From Brevinematales bacterium (GTDB lineage: Bacteria > Spirochaetota > Brevinematia > Brevinematales > Thermospiraceae), in assembly GCA_026417555.1 (NCBI GenBank), contig JAOADA010000002.1, positions 172,244 through 236,243 on the forward strand: DNA of 64,000 nucleotides, read 5' to 3'. Both the position numbers and the translations under genes were made by a program. Shown one piece after another: positions 27,771 to 36,188 of the stretch. The notes under the pieces are model-generated. The model made no database searches and had not been told where the DNA came from. It was given only the letters and a program-made list of their open reading frames with translations. How positions within the stretch are numbered: the first letter of the stretch is position 1; every line of letters starts with the position of its first letter.

Positions 27771-27980
27771 TTATCCCTCCTTTGAAAGCCTGATGCCCTC
27801 CGCTACACTTGAAGCAAGAAACCGGCGGAAGGCTCCGATGACTTCCTCCGGTTTCTCACGAATGACATAGCGGGTGCCATTCATAAGTGTGATCACGGTA
27901 TCAGGGTGAGCTTCAATTGTCTCCACCTGAAAGTAATTGATGTACAATGGGGTGTTATTCAGACGTGTTACTTTGACCAT
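27771..27980 (-). CDS. flbD: FlbD family flagellar protein
   Basis: A 69-residue small protein of the FlbD family found between flgE and motA in spirochaetes and clostridia. MVKVTRLNNTPLYIN and LMNGTRYVIREK are typical. It is distinct from the Caulobacter regulator of the same name. Its precise role in motor assembly is unsettled. Gap to flgE is 10 nt. Confidence 0.92.
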   Translation of the reverse strand: MVKVTRLNNTPLYINYFQVETIEAHPDTVITLMNGTRYVIREKPEEVIGAFRRFLASSVAEGIRLSKEG

Positions 27981-27990
27981 ACCCTATACC

Positions 27991-29367
27991 TTACCTCTTG
28001 AGGGTCAGGATCTCACGGAGCATGTCATCAGAGGTAGTTACCACGCGAGAGTTTGCCTGGAAACCTCTCTCTGTGACTATCATATCCGTGAAGGTTTCTG
28101 AGAGATCCACGTTACTCATTTCAAGAGCGCCGGCATAGATTTTGCCTCTTCCTACTGTTCCAGGAGCCCCTACGTTTGGCATCCCGGAGTTGTTGGATTC
28201 AGAGTAGAGGCTTTCTCCTTCTTTGGTGAGACCAGAAGGGTTCACAAAGGCCGCCAAAGCAACCTGGCCAAGGATTCGCCGTTCCCCGTTGGTATAGGCA
28301 CCGGTGATAGTTCCGGAATCATCGATCTTGAAACTTTCAAGGTATCCCATTTCATACCCGTCCTGAAAATAGGCGTACGTGGTTGTAGGAGCGCTAAACT
28401 GGGTGATTGAATCCTTCACACTTCCTGCTTGTCCAAGATGAAGATTTACTTGCTTTTGCTGACCATTGGGAAGGGTAAAACTCAAGATGGCTTCAAGATC
28501 GTTTTCCGTGTCGGTCGTTGGGTTGGCTCCAGCGGCTTCGGCAATAGAGAGGAGGGTACCTTTGTTGTCAAACGTGACAATCAGTTCATTGTTGGTATCC
28601 ACCTTCACCCCTCCTACATTGAGCGTCAGGTTCGTCACAGCATCCTCTGGTGTTTGTGGTTCCAGGGTGGCTGTCATACGCCACTGGTTGAGTCCCTCTT
28701 TGCGAAAATTGAGGATAAGGCGGCGTTTTGTTCCATAATCATCAAAGATATCAATGGCAGTGGAGTGGGTATTCTTTATCCGTTCGGTTTCAGTCGCATT
28801 GGGCCCAAGGATGGGTGTATCAAAGTTGAGGTTACTTTTGAAATTGACAATGGTGGTTGCGCGGGCTTCAAGTTTTTCCATCAAGGGGATACGGATGTCT
28901 TCGAGAGGGGCAGAGTGGTTGATATAACGTTCTCCATTCGCAAGGGTGATGGCATTCCATCCCTGAACCTTAAGCCCATTGGGATTCACAAAGTAACCAT
29001 CCCTGTCAATAAGAAAGTTACCTGCTCTGGTATAAAAAGTTCTGTCTCCCTGATTGAGAATAAAAAATCCTTCTCCCGTAATAGCAAGGTCTGTATTTTT
29101 GCCTGTGGTTTGGATGCTTCCTTGGGTCATCAGGGTATCGATACTGGCAATAGTCATACCAAGCCCTACCTGTTTCGGGTTCATACCTCCTCTCTCATCA
29201 GTAGGTTTGGCTGCCCCTGTGAGGGTCTGAGAGAGGATATCCTGGAAAGTAACACGACCCTTTTTGAAACCCGTCGTATTGACGTTGGCTACGTTGTTAC
29301 CTATCACGTCCATACGTGTTTGGTGATTTTGAAGACCGGAAACCGCAGAATACAATGATCTCATCAT
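27991..29367 (-). CDS. flgE: Flagellar hook protein FlgE, without cysteine
   Basis: A 458-residue hook subunit assembled in the periplasmic flagellum. The N-terminal SLYSAVSGLQNHQTRMDVIG and NVANVNTTGFK and the C-terminal FTDMIVTERGFQANSRVV with TSDDML are standard axial-protein segments. Spirochaete hooks are hardened by a lysinoalanine link, Lys165-Cys178 in Treponema denticola (established knowledge). Here Lys165 (MEKLEA) is kept, but residue 178 is Ser in NFKSNL and the protein has no Cys at all. Ribosome site AAGGAG before two consecutive ATGs; the first is used here. Confidence 0.95.
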   Translation of the reverse strand: MMRSLYSAVSGLQNHQTRMDVIGNNVANVNTTGFKKGRVTFQDILSQTLTGAAKPTDERGGMNPKQVGLGMTIASIDTLMTQGSIQTTGKNTDLAITGEGFFILNQGDRTFYTRAGNFLIDRDGYFVNPNGLKVQGWNAITLANGERYINHSAPLEDIRIPLMEKLEARATTIVNFKSNLNFDTPILGPNATETERIKNTHSTAIDIFDDYGTKRRLILNFRKEGLNQWRMTATLEPQTPEDAVTNLTLNVGGVKVDTNNELIVTFDNKGTLLSIAEAAGANPTTDTENDLEAILSFTLPNGQQKQVNLHLGQAGSVKDSITQFSAPTTTYAYFQDGYEMGYLESFKIDDSGTITGAYTNGERRILGQVALAAFVNPSGLTKEGESLYSESNNSGMPNVGAPGTVGRGKIYAGALEMSNVDLSETFTDMIVTERGFQANSRVVTTSDDMLREILTLKR

Positions 29368-29399
29368 AGGCCTACTCCTTGTGTTTTTTCTCTTTTGTT

Positions 29400-29852
29400 C
29401 TACTTCACCGGGGCAGCTATCTCGCTCACCTGTTCGAGAGCGACTTCCTCATTGTTGACGTTGAGAAACGTCTGACCATTTTTTACCCGGATGCTTTCTA
29501 CCAATCCTTGAGCCATCACTCCGTCTGATTTCTCGTAAACAACCCATTTGTTTACAAGTCCCAAAGTACGGGTAAAGGCCAATTCTTTGCTGAAGGTTTG
29601 CATGGTGGTAATCATCTCGTTGAGTTGTTTAAGGGAGGTGAGCTGAGTCATCTGACTGATGAACTCCTTGTCTTCCAACGGTTTGGTGGGATCCTGGTTG
29701 CGGAGTTGGGTGACCAGAAGCTTCATAAAATCTGCCTCAGAGAGGCTATTTTTGCTTCCCTGATTCAGCGCACGTATCTGGGCATTGAATCCCTCAACCT
29801 TGTAGGTAAGCTCTTGCATTTCTGCAGGGCTCATCTGGGTATTTATCATCAT
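29400..29852 (-). CDS. flgD: Flagellar hook-capping protein FlgD
   Basis: A 150-residue cap protein required for hook polymerisation. The conserved FMKLLVTQLRNQDPTKPLEDKEF block (about residues 42-64) is clear, followed by MTQLTSLKQLNEM. It is shorter than enterobacterial FlgD (about 230 residues): the C-terminal part is only a small beta domain, which is usual in spirochaetes. AGGAGG precedes ATG 29852; gap to fliK is 9 nt. Confidence 0.93.
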   Translation of the reverse strand: MMINTQMSPAEMQELTYKVEGFNAQIRALNQGSKNSLSEADFMKLLVTQLRNQDPTKPLEDKEFISQMTQLTSLKQLNEMITTMQTFSKELAFTRTLGLVNKWVVYEKSDGVMAQGLVESIRVKNGQTFLNVNNEEVALEQVSEIAAPVK

Positions 29853-29861
29853 AGAAACCTC

Positions 29862-31100
29862 CTAAACAATATAATTTACTTGGCTATCAGCCCATAGAGA
29901 GCTTCGTACTTTCTCGAGGGTTTCGAGGGTTCCTTGGGTTTCACCCTTCCCATCGAGGGTATACCGTGTTTCTCCTATGGAGGGCTGGTCACTTTTTTCT
30001 CTCCCGGGTTGTCCCAAACTCACATCCAAGCTTCCTACCTGAACACCAGCCTGCTGGAGTTGTCGTTGGAGTTCTCCAAGGTTTTGGTCAAAAAGGGCTT
30101 TGGCTTCTGGAGTAGAGACAACAATCTTGCCCATCATTTGGCCATCTTCGAGAACAATCTTCATCTCCATTCGGCCAAGATCAGGGGGAGTGAGCTGAAG
30201 TCTCATCTCACTTTGGCCATCCCGAAGAGTAATGAAGGCTTTTCCTGCTACTTGTTGAAGCATGTATTCGACAGAGACGCGAGGAAGAGAGGGAAGTACA
30301 GGACTTGTCTTGATGCCAAAGTCTTGAACAGGTTTGGTGAGGGGAGAGAGTATTCCCTCTGTGAGGTTTTTCTCTTTGAGAAGGGCATCAATCTTCGAAG
30401 AAAAACTCTCTTTGGAAGGGAGAGAATCCATAGGGGGTTTTTCTGATGTTATGGGAGAAAAGCTACGTTTATCCACTACTTTCAGGAGAGGTTTTTCGTG
30501 TGGGGTGTGAGAATTCTCCTTTTCTTTTGGAGAAGAAAGAAAAGTATTCTCAGAGGGGGCTTCTTTGGTTGGGGGAGAAGGCAGATCTGGAGAAGATGTT
30601 CCTTTGTCTTGAGAGAGAGAAAGAGAGACGGAACCTAAGAAAGAGGAAGAAGCCTCGTCTAACCAATTGAGAAGTTGCTTGAGAAAATCTTGAGAGGAAA
30701 GGGAACCTTTTTCCCACATGGCCACCATATTTTGTAAGGAAGTGAGAAGCTGGGAGGCCTCTTGTTTCACTTCTGGCTGGAGAGACTGTACCCCCTGTGT
30801 AAGAAAAGCAAGCAAGGCTTCAAGAATCTGGGTGATATTCTCCTCTGTTTGGGATTCTGGATGTTGGGAGAGATGACGTACCTTTTCTCGAATGGCATGT
30901 ATAGTCTCGTGAGAAGGGGGAAGGGAAGGTGTTTTGTCTTTTTTCTCAGAGGAGACTCTTTTCAATGTCGAGGCAAATTCACTTTTTTCACGGATCTCTC
31001 TTTCAGAAGAAGGAAATAAAACTTCTTTTTTGGGCTCATGGGCCTTCACTTTTTCGGATGAAGGCTTTTCGGCAAGAAAGGGGAATATCATGGTATTCAT
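29862..31100 (-). CDS. fliK: Flagellar hook-length control protein FliK
   Basis: A 412-residue secreted ruler. A long Ser/Glu/Lys/Pro-rich N-terminal region leads to the C-terminal Flg_hook domain (SEMRLQLTPPDLGRMEMKI, then LQRQLQQAGVQVGSLDVS). The start ATG 31100 is chosen for AAAAGGAG 7 nt upstream; the frame extends to 31217 without a ribosome site. It is the first gene of the operon fliK-flgD-flgE-flbD-motA-motB-cupin. A weak promoter candidate upstream is TTGTGG (31304-31309), 17 nt, TATTAG (31281-31286). Confidence 0.9.
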   Translation of the reverse strand: MNTMIFPFLAEKPSSEKVKAHEPKKEVLFPSSEREIREKSEFASTLKRVSSEKKDKTPSLPPSHETIHAIREKVRHLSQHPESQTEENITQILEALLAFLTQGVQSLQPEVKQEASQLLTSLQNMVAMWEKGSLSSQDFLKQLLNWLDEASSSFLGSVSLSLSQDKGTSSPDLPSPPTKEAPSENTFLSSPKEKENSHTPHEKPLLKVVDKRSFSPITSEKPPMDSLPSKESFSSKIDALLKEKNLTEGILSPLTKPVQDFGIKTSPVLPSLPRVSVEYMLQQVAGKAFITLRDGQSEMRLQLTPPDLGRMEMKIVLEDGQMMGKIVVSTPEAKALFDQNLGELQRQLQQAGVQVGSLDVSLGQPGREKSDQPSIGETRYTLDGKGETQGTLETLEKVRSSLWADSQVNYIV

Positions 31101-31321
31101 TGGGACACTCCTTTTGTGTCGTCTCTTATGTTTTCGGTTTTTTTTGGAAAAGTTTAAGGGGATGGAAAGGGGATTTTTTGGACATACACACGAAAAAAAC
31201 CTGGAAAAGACACTCAAACTTCTTTTTTATAACGCTCCCTTCAACTCTCGCTTCGCCAAGAATCCTTTGCATCTATCGTCCTAATATTGCTTCATAAAGT
31301 ATTCCACAAAGAAATGTCTTT

Positions 31322-31350
31322 TTGCTTTTTTTATCTTTTCTTGCTATAAT
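31322..31350 (+). promoter_or_regulatory. Promoter of the GT2-gtrA operon
   Basis: TTGCTT (31322-31327), 17-nt spacer, perfect TATAAT (31345-31350). Confidence 0.8.
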
Positions 31351-31385
31351 ACACGGTACGAGATTATAGAAGAAGAGGAAAAGGT

Positions 31386-32363
31386 ATGTCATCTCCTCGA
31401 ATATGTTTTCTTCTCCCCTGCTACAACGAAGAGCATGCCCTCCCTATTACGATAGAAAAAATCAAAGATAAATTCCAGGCATTGATCCATCAGGGTTTTC
31501 TCTCCTCAAACAGTGCGATTCTCTTTGTAGATGATGGGAGCAAAGACAAAACATGGGAAATCCTTGCTTCACAATCCCAAAACGAGCCTTTTCTTCTCGT
31601 GATAAGACTTTCCAAAAACTCTGGACATCAAAACGCTCTTCTTGCGGGACTCACTGAAGCCTATGTTCTTGGTTTTGAGGCTGTGATTACAATGGATGCT
31701 GATTTGCAAGATGATATTGATGTGTTAGAGGATTTTATTAAAAAATTTAGTGAAGGGTATGATATTGTGTATGGTGTTCGTTCTGACAGAACTACTGACT
31801 CCTTTTTCAAACGTGAAACCGCGCTGGTTTTTTATAAGCTCATGCGACTTTTTGGCGTACCTTTAGTATACAACCATGCCGATTATCGCCTGATGAGTCG
31901 TCGAGCCATTGAAGCCCTTCTTTCCTTTCCGGAGAGAAATCTCTTTCTCCGAGGGTTGGTTCCTCTTCTCGGATTTCCCTCTACAGAAGTCTTTTATAAA
32001 CGTCAGCAACGAGTGGCTGGTGAGACCAAATATCCCTTGAAAAAAATGATCGCCTTTGCTTTGAATGGGATTACCTCTTTTTCTATTCAGCCTATTCGAT
32101 GGGTGACAATCACCGGTTTTGTGGTTTTTAGTATAAGTTTTCTCATCCTTTTGTACGCCCTTGTAAAAAAAATAACAGGCGAAACGGTCAGTGGTTGGAC
32201 CTCCCTTATATTTTCCCTGTGGTTTCTTGGGGGGCTTATCCTTGTTTCTTTAGGGATTATCGGGGAATATATTGGCCGTATCTATGTCGAGGTTAAACAA
32301 CGGCCCCGTTTTTTTGTCGAAAAACGAGAAGGACGTCTTTTTAGGGAAAAGCCACATGTCTAA
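31386..32363 (+). CDS. Polyprenyl-phosphate glycosyltransferase, family 2
   Basis: A 325-residue membrane-linked GT2 enzyme of the DPM1/GtrB/ArnC type, which transfers a sugar from a nucleotide donor to undecaprenyl phosphate on the cytoplasmic face. LLPCYNEEHALP starts the GT-A fold, VDDGSKDKTWE follows, and MDADLQDD is the metal-binding DxD region. Two C-terminal membrane helices lie at about residues 238-258 and 271-296. It overlaps the gtrA-like gene by 8 nt, the classic donor/flippase pairing. Confidence 0.9.
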   Translation: MSSPRICFLLPCYNEEHALPITIEKIKDKFQALIHQGFLSSNSAILFVDDGSKDKTWEILASQSQNEPFLLVIRLSKNSGHQNALLAGLTEAYVLGFEAVITMDADLQDDIDVLEDFIKKFSEGYDIVYGVRSDRTTDSFFKRETALVFYKLMRLFGVPLVYNHADYRLMSRRAIEALLSFPERNLFLRGLVPLLGFPSTEVFYKRQQRVAGETKYPLKKMIAFALNGITSFSIQPIRWVTITGFVVFSISFLILLYALVKKITGETVSGWTSLIFSLWFLGGLILVSLGIIGEYIGRIYVEVKQRPRFFVEKREGRLFREKPHV

Positions 32364-32745
32364 ACAAACCTTGGGAGAGATGATCCGTTTTGGTATCGTG
32401 GGGGGAATCAATACCATGGTGGATATGGGGGTTTTTTTTCTTGTCGTATGGATGGGATCCCCCCCGGAAATAGCCCAAGTGCTTGGGTATAGTATGGGAA
32501 CAGTCAATAGCTTTCTTTGGAACAAAAACTTTACCTTTCGGGATAAGGAAAGCCTCGATATAGGAAAAATTGTCCGCTTTCTGACAGTGAATCTCTTGTC
32601 GCTAGCGCTCTCCGTAGGGGCTCTATACGGACTTCTTCTTGTTGGTATTGCTCTCAAGAGAGCAAAAATCCTTGTTACTGTTCTCACCCTTCTTCTCAAT
32701 TTTCTAGGCTATAGAGTATGGGTATTTTCCCCTAGAAAATCATAA
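32356..32745 (+). CDS. GtrA-family membrane protein (putative lipid-linked sugar flippase)
   Basis: A 129-residue protein with four predicted membrane helices. MIRFGIVGGINTMVDMGVF and NSFLWNKNFTFR are typical of the GtrA/DPMS_2 family, thought to flip undecaprenyl-phosphate sugars outward. The start is ATG 32356, overlapping the end of the glycosyltransferase gene. The pair probably feeds decoration of surface polysaccharide or glycoproteins. Confidence 0.9.
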   Translation: MSKQTLGEMIRFGIVGGINTMVDMGVFFLVVWMGSPPEIAQVLGYSMGTVNSFLWNKNFTFRDKESLDIGKIVRFLTVNLLSLALSVGALYGLLLVGIALKRAKILVTVLTLLLNFLGYRVWVFSPRKS

Positions 32746-32764
32746 GTGACATGGTGTATTTTCT

Positions 32765-32800
32765 CTAAAGAAAAGGCCACCCAGACTCACTGAGTGGCCA
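32765..32800 (-). terminator. Rho-independent terminator after tRNA-Ser(UGA)
   Basis: On the minus strand GGCCACTCAG / CTGGGTGGCC (with one G-T pair) form a 10-bp stem at 32775-32799, followed by TTTTCTTT. It lies just after the tRNA 3' end. Confidence 0.75.
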
Positions 32801-32808
32801 GATACTTT

Positions 32809-32894
32809 CGGAGGGAGAGGGATTCGAACCCCCGGAGCCTCGTCGGCTCAACGGTTTTCAAGACCGCCTCCTTCGACCGCTCGGACATCCCTCC
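32809..32894 (-). tRNA. tRNA-Ser (UGA anticodon)
   Basis: An 86-nt class II tRNA with a long variable arm. The acceptor stem pairs GGAGGGA with TCCCTCC, discriminator G. The anticodon loop CTTGAAA gives UGA, reading UCA (and by wobble other UCN) serine codons. The T-loop GGTTCGAATCC is standard. CCA is not encoded. Confidence 0.95.
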
Positions 32895-32909
32895 ATTTCT
32901 TATGCTAGT

Positions 32910-32938
32910 ATTATACACCAAGGGGAGGAAAAAATCAA
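32910..32938 (-). promoter_or_regulatory. Promoter of tRNA-Ser(UGA)
   Basis: TTGATT (32933-32938), 17-nt spacer, TATAAT (32910-32915) on the minus strand. The -35 box overlaps the last codons of the MFS transporter gene. Confidence 0.7.
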
Positions 32939-34143
32939 GCCCGTGTTTTGTCCCCTTTTACCCCGAAGGCAATCATCAAACAATTCACAAGGGCCATCAC
33001 TCCACCAAACCAAAAAGGCAGTGGTTGCCAGATACTATAGAGAAAACCCGCAATAACGCTTGCCGGCAAGAGTGTCAGTCCCACAATCATATTGTAAAAT
33101 CCAAGCGCGGTAGCTACGGAATTTTTTGGGGCTAGATCCGACACAAAAGCCTTTTCTGTTCCCTCGGTGAGGGCATAGTACACCCCATACAAAAGCCATA
33201 GTCCCCACACCATCCACCATTGCCCCTGCGGTACAAGGCCAAACCCAAGATACACGAGGCCATAAAGGGCATACCCACCTACAAGGATAGTCTTGCGTCC
33301 AATCTTATCCGAGAGGGAACCAAGCGGCATAGCAAGGAGGGTTGTCGTAAGGTTAAAAGCAAGATACATAAGCGTGACCATCCCAAGACTACTCCCCAGA
33401 TCCTGGGAACGAAGGAGAAGAAACTGATTTGAAGAGTTCCCCAGAGTAAAGAAAAACTGGGCTAAAAAGAAAATACGAAGCCCTGGAGTATACTCTTTGA
33501 GAGAAAGTTGTGGTGCTTGCGTGTCTTTTTTCTCCACCGATGGCTCCTGAGTGAAGAAAAGAAAAATTACCCCTAGGAAGGCCGGAACGAGAGAAATAGC
33601 AAAGAGGGGATAGAATGCCGAGGGTTCGGCATAGCGATCAATATCCTTAAAAACAAAGGTAATCAGAAGAAAGCTGAGAAGTGTGCCCAAGAAAGCCCCG
33701 GCAAAATCCATACTTCTCTGAAGTCCAAACGCCTTTCCTTTCACAGAGGGTGCTACCGAATGTGCAATGAGGGCGTCACGAGGGGCCGTACGGATGCCTT
33801 TTCCCACGCGGTCAAGAATACGGGCAGCAAACACGGTGAACCAATAAGGAACAAAAAAGAGGACCTTTGCCAAGGCAGAAAACCCGTACCCCGCAATCGT
33901 GAGAGTTTTTCGTTTACCAAGCTTATCAGAGATATAACCAGAAAAAAGCTTGAGAATGCTTGCTGTAGATTCTGCGATGCCCTCAATAATTCCAAGAACA
34001 GGGCCAATGAGGGAGGCTTGTGTTTTTAATATAGAACTGACAAAAGCTTGAATCAGGGGGTAAATCATCTCGCTTGAAACATCGGTAAAAAAAGAGGTAA
34101 ATCCTGTTAGCCATACATTCTTGTGGAGTCGAGATTGTGCCAT
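32935..34143 (-). CDS. MFS transporter (DHA1/multidrug-like)
   Basis: A 402-residue, roughly 12-helix major facilitator transporter. The N-terminal motif VWLTGFTSFFTDVSSEMIYPL is typical of a bacterial MFS group of unknown substrate. The loop 2-3 signature SGYISDKLGKRK is clear, and a second copy SLSDKIGRKT appears in the C-terminal half. ATG 34143 follows AAGGAG; the frame extends upstream but without a ribosome site and across the promoter. Confidence 0.88.
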   Translation of the reverse strand: MAQSRLHKNVWLTGFTSFFTDVSSEMIYPLIQAFVSSILKTQASLIGPVLGIIEGIAESTASILKLFSGYISDKLGKRKTLTIAGYGFSALAKVLFFVPYWFTVFAARILDRVGKGIRTAPRDALIAHSVAPSVKGKAFGLQRSMDFAGAFLGTLLSFLLITFVFKDIDRYAEPSAFYPLFAISLVPAFLGVIFLFFTQEPSVEKKDTQAPQLSLKEYTPGLRIFFLAQFFFTLGNSSNQFLLLRSQDLGSSLGMVTLMYLAFNLTTTLLAMPLGSLSDKIGRKTILVGGYALYGLVYLGFGLVPQGQWWMVWGLWLLYGVYYALTEGTEKAFVSDLAPKNSVATALGFYNMIVGLTLLPASVIAGFLYSIWQPLPFWFGGVMALVNCLMIAFGVKGDKTRA

Positions 34144-34168
34144 AGCGCGCTCCTTATTTTTTCTCCAT

Positions 34169-34197
34169 AGTATAAGAAAGAGGCATTTTTTTTTCAA
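34169..34197 (-). promoter_or_regulatory. Promoter of the MFS gene
   Basis: TTGAAA (34192-34197), 17-nt spacer, TATACT (34169-34174) on the minus strand. Confidence 0.7.
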
Positions 34198-34242
34198 ACA
34201 AATACCCCTCTGCCTCCCCTCCTTCCTTGCCAAAATAGCCAC

Positions 34243-34270
34243 TTGCGTTTTTTGAAAAATGTGCTATAAT
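34243..34270 (+). promoter_or_regulatory. Promoter of the SPASM radical SAM gene
   Basis: TTGCGT (34243-34248), 16-nt spacer, TATAAT (34265-34270). Confidence 0.7.
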
Positions 34271-34297
34271 AGAACATCTCGGAAGAGGAGTGAAACG

Positions 34298-35488
34298 ATG
34301 AAGAACAATTATTCTGTCGTCAGCCAACTCATGATGAAAAATCCCCGTGCTGCTGCAGATATGGCACTCGCCTTTTTTCTTCAACAAGTTGGGTTTCGTA
34401 CTACCTATCGAAGAAAGGACGGGTATGCTACCGAAATGCCCCTCATCACTTTTCGTATTACCCCTCTTTGTAACCTTCGGTGTATTATGTGTGGCCAACG
34501 GGGGATCACAGGAACCTTTAAAGATGAAATTGCCATAAAAGAAAAAGACAATATTGTTCCCCTTGATGTGTACAAGAAACTCACTGATCAGGTGGCCAAA
34601 AAGACCAAGGTCTTTTATATCTGGGGAGGAGAACCGATGCTTTATCCAAACTTTATGGAGCTGGCTGAGTATATGGCTCGGACTATTCCTCTTTTTACTG
34701 TCAACACCAATGGAACCCTCCTTGCTCCTCATGCGAAAGAAATTGTGCGGGATAAATGGTCTGGTTTTTTTATCTCTCTGGACGGCTTTGAAGAAACAAA
34801 CGATGCTATTCGTGGGAAAGGTTCCTATCAAAGGGTGATAGAGAGCATCCAAGCTATTAATGAGGAGAAAAAACGTCAGAAGGCCACTCTTCCTCATGTG
34901 GGGATTGTTACCACTATTAGCAAAATGAACTACCAATACCTTGATAAACTTGTTGAGGCCACCAAAGATATGGGACTTGCTTGGCACATTGTCAATCTTG
35001 GGACGTACACCAATACTACCATTGGCCAAGAACATGAACGTTACCTTCAGGAAAAGCTTGGGATCACCCCTTATTATTGGCGGGGATTTGCCAATGGCTG
35101 TAATGAAGGTATCAATGGAGAGGAGTTTTCAGAAATCCTTGCACGAGCGCACTCGATCAAGACAGACCATCCTCTCATCACTGTTCCTGTGATTCGACCC
35201 AAGAAAATCGGGGAATACTATGCTCAGCTTGATCACCTTGTTCGTGATAAATGTACTGCCCCATGGTTTTCGGTAAATATTAACTACAATGGAGATGTTC
35301 ATTTCTGTGCAGATTATCCAGACTATATTCTTGGCAATATTCTCCATGAAAACATCTGGGATATCTACAATAATGAACGCTCTCGAACCTTCCGCAAGGC
35401 ATTGCGAGAAAGCCCTCATGGGATTTTCCCAGGCTGTCGTCGGTGTTATCAGCTCATGCTCTGTGGCCATCGTCGCTGGGGATATTGA
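34298..35488 (+). CDS. Radical SAM protein with SPASM domain
   Basis: A 396-residue radical SAM protein. The cluster motif is Cys58, Cys62, Cys65 in CNLRCIMC, followed by WGGEPMLYP. The C-terminal SPASM-like region has Cys residues in KCTAPWFSVNINYNGDV, FCADYPDYILGN and GCRRCYQLMLCG, enough for auxiliary iron-sulfur clusters. Family members modify peptides or act as anaerobic sulfatase maturases, but no short precursor peptide is visible next to it. ATG 34298 follows GAGGAG; it is a single-gene unit. Confidence 0.88.
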   Translation: MKNNYSVVSQLMMKNPRAAADMALAFFLQQVGFRTTYRRKDGYATEMPLITFRITPLCNLRCIMCGQRGITGTFKDEIAIKEKDNIVPLDVYKKLTDQVAKKTKVFYIWGGEPMLYPNFMELAEYMARTIPLFTVNTNGTLLAPHAKEIVRDKWSGFFISLDGFEETNDAIRGKGSYQRVIESIQAINEEKKRQKATLPHVGIVTTISKMNYQYLDKLVEATKDMGLAWHIVNLGTYTNTTIGQEHERYLQEKLGITPYYWRGFANGCNEGINGEEFSEILARAHSIKTDHPLITVPVIRPKKIGEYYAQLDHLVRDKCTAPWFSVNINYNGDVHFCADYPDYILGNILHENIWDIYNNERSRTFRKALRESPHGIFPGCRRCYQLMLCGHRRWGY

Positions 35489-35539
35489 TCCACCTGAAAA
35501 AGTGATAACAATTTCCCAGAACAAGAGTTTTTCAAAAAC

Positions 35540-35568
35540 TTGCAAAGAATTCTTTTTTGTGTTATACT
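35540..35568 (+). promoter_or_regulatory. Promoter of the HIT-rpsU-yqeY transcript
   Basis: TTGCAA (35540-35545), 17-nt spacer, TATACT (35563-35568), about 20 nt before ATG 35589. Confidence 0.75.
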
Positions 35569-35588
35569 ATCCACCTGGAGTGAAGGGA

Positions 35589-35924
35589 ATGCAAGAGTGT
35601 ATCTTTTGCAAAATAGCTCGCGGAGAGATACCCTCAGAGATTGTCTACCAGGATGAGACGGTCCTTGCTTTCAAGGATATTCGTCCCCAGGCACCTGTTC
35701 ATCTTCTTATCATTCCGCGAGAGCATATCCCCACCTGGAATGAGAATACGGATCATGTTGTCGGGGCTATGTGGCAAGTGGTACGAAAAATGGCCCAAAG
35801 CATGGGGATACATGAATCTGGCTATCGAGTGGTAGCTAATTGTAACAAGGATGGTGGACAAGAGGTGTTTCACATCCATCTCCACCTTCTGGGTGGGCGT
35901 CCCCTTCATTGGCCCCCGGGATAA
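35589..35924 (+). CDS. HIT-family nucleotide hydrolase (HinT-like)
   Basis: A 111-residue HIT protein, probably hydrolysing adenosine phosphoramidates. CIFCKIARGEIPS opens it and the histidine triad reads HIHLHLLGG, with GGQEVFHIHLH forming the active site. The frame extends back to 35289, but ATG 35589 lies right after a clear promoter and a GAAGG ribosome site and gives the normal family length. It is followed by rpsU after 41 nt. Confidence 0.95.
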   Translation: MQECIFCKIARGEIPSEIVYQDETVLAFKDIRPQAPVHLLIIPREHIPTWNENTDHVVGAMWQVVRKMAQSMGIHESGYRVVANCNKDGGQEVFHIHLHLLGGRPLHWPPG

Positions 35925-35965
35925 GCCAATACACGAGAAAAACTATCAAAAAGAGGTGATGATAG

Positions 35966-36178
35966 ATGCTGATCGTAGAAGTTAAAGAGAACGAGGCAAT
36001 TGAAACGGCTCTCAAGCGCTTCAAAAAGGAGATCGAGAAAGACGGTATCCTCACAGAAGAGAAGAAGCACCGTTTCTATGAAAAGCCTTCTGAAACTCGC
36101 AAGCGCAAAGCCTCGGCTATTGAGCGCAAGATAGCCAAGAAGGTTCGCAAGATGCAGCAAATGAATCGCTACATCTAA
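35966..36178 (+). CDS. rpsU: 30S ribosomal protein S21
   Basis: A 70-residue basic small-subunit protein that aids start-site selection. [20 protein letters not shown] and the basic C-terminal helices are typical. Ribosome site AAAGAGGTG. In operon with yqeY (10-nt gap), a common pairing. Confidence 0.96.
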   Translation: MLIVEVKENEAIETALKRFKKEIEKDGILTEEKKHRFYEKPSETRKRKASAIERKIAKKVRKMQQMNRYI

Positions 36179-36188
36179 GGAGAGTGTG

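Noticed and set aside
31200-31300. Sigma-54 promoter upstream of fliK (TGGC...TTGA)
   Set aside because: The spacing between the GG and TTG elements is 3 nt too long for a -24/-12 promoter.
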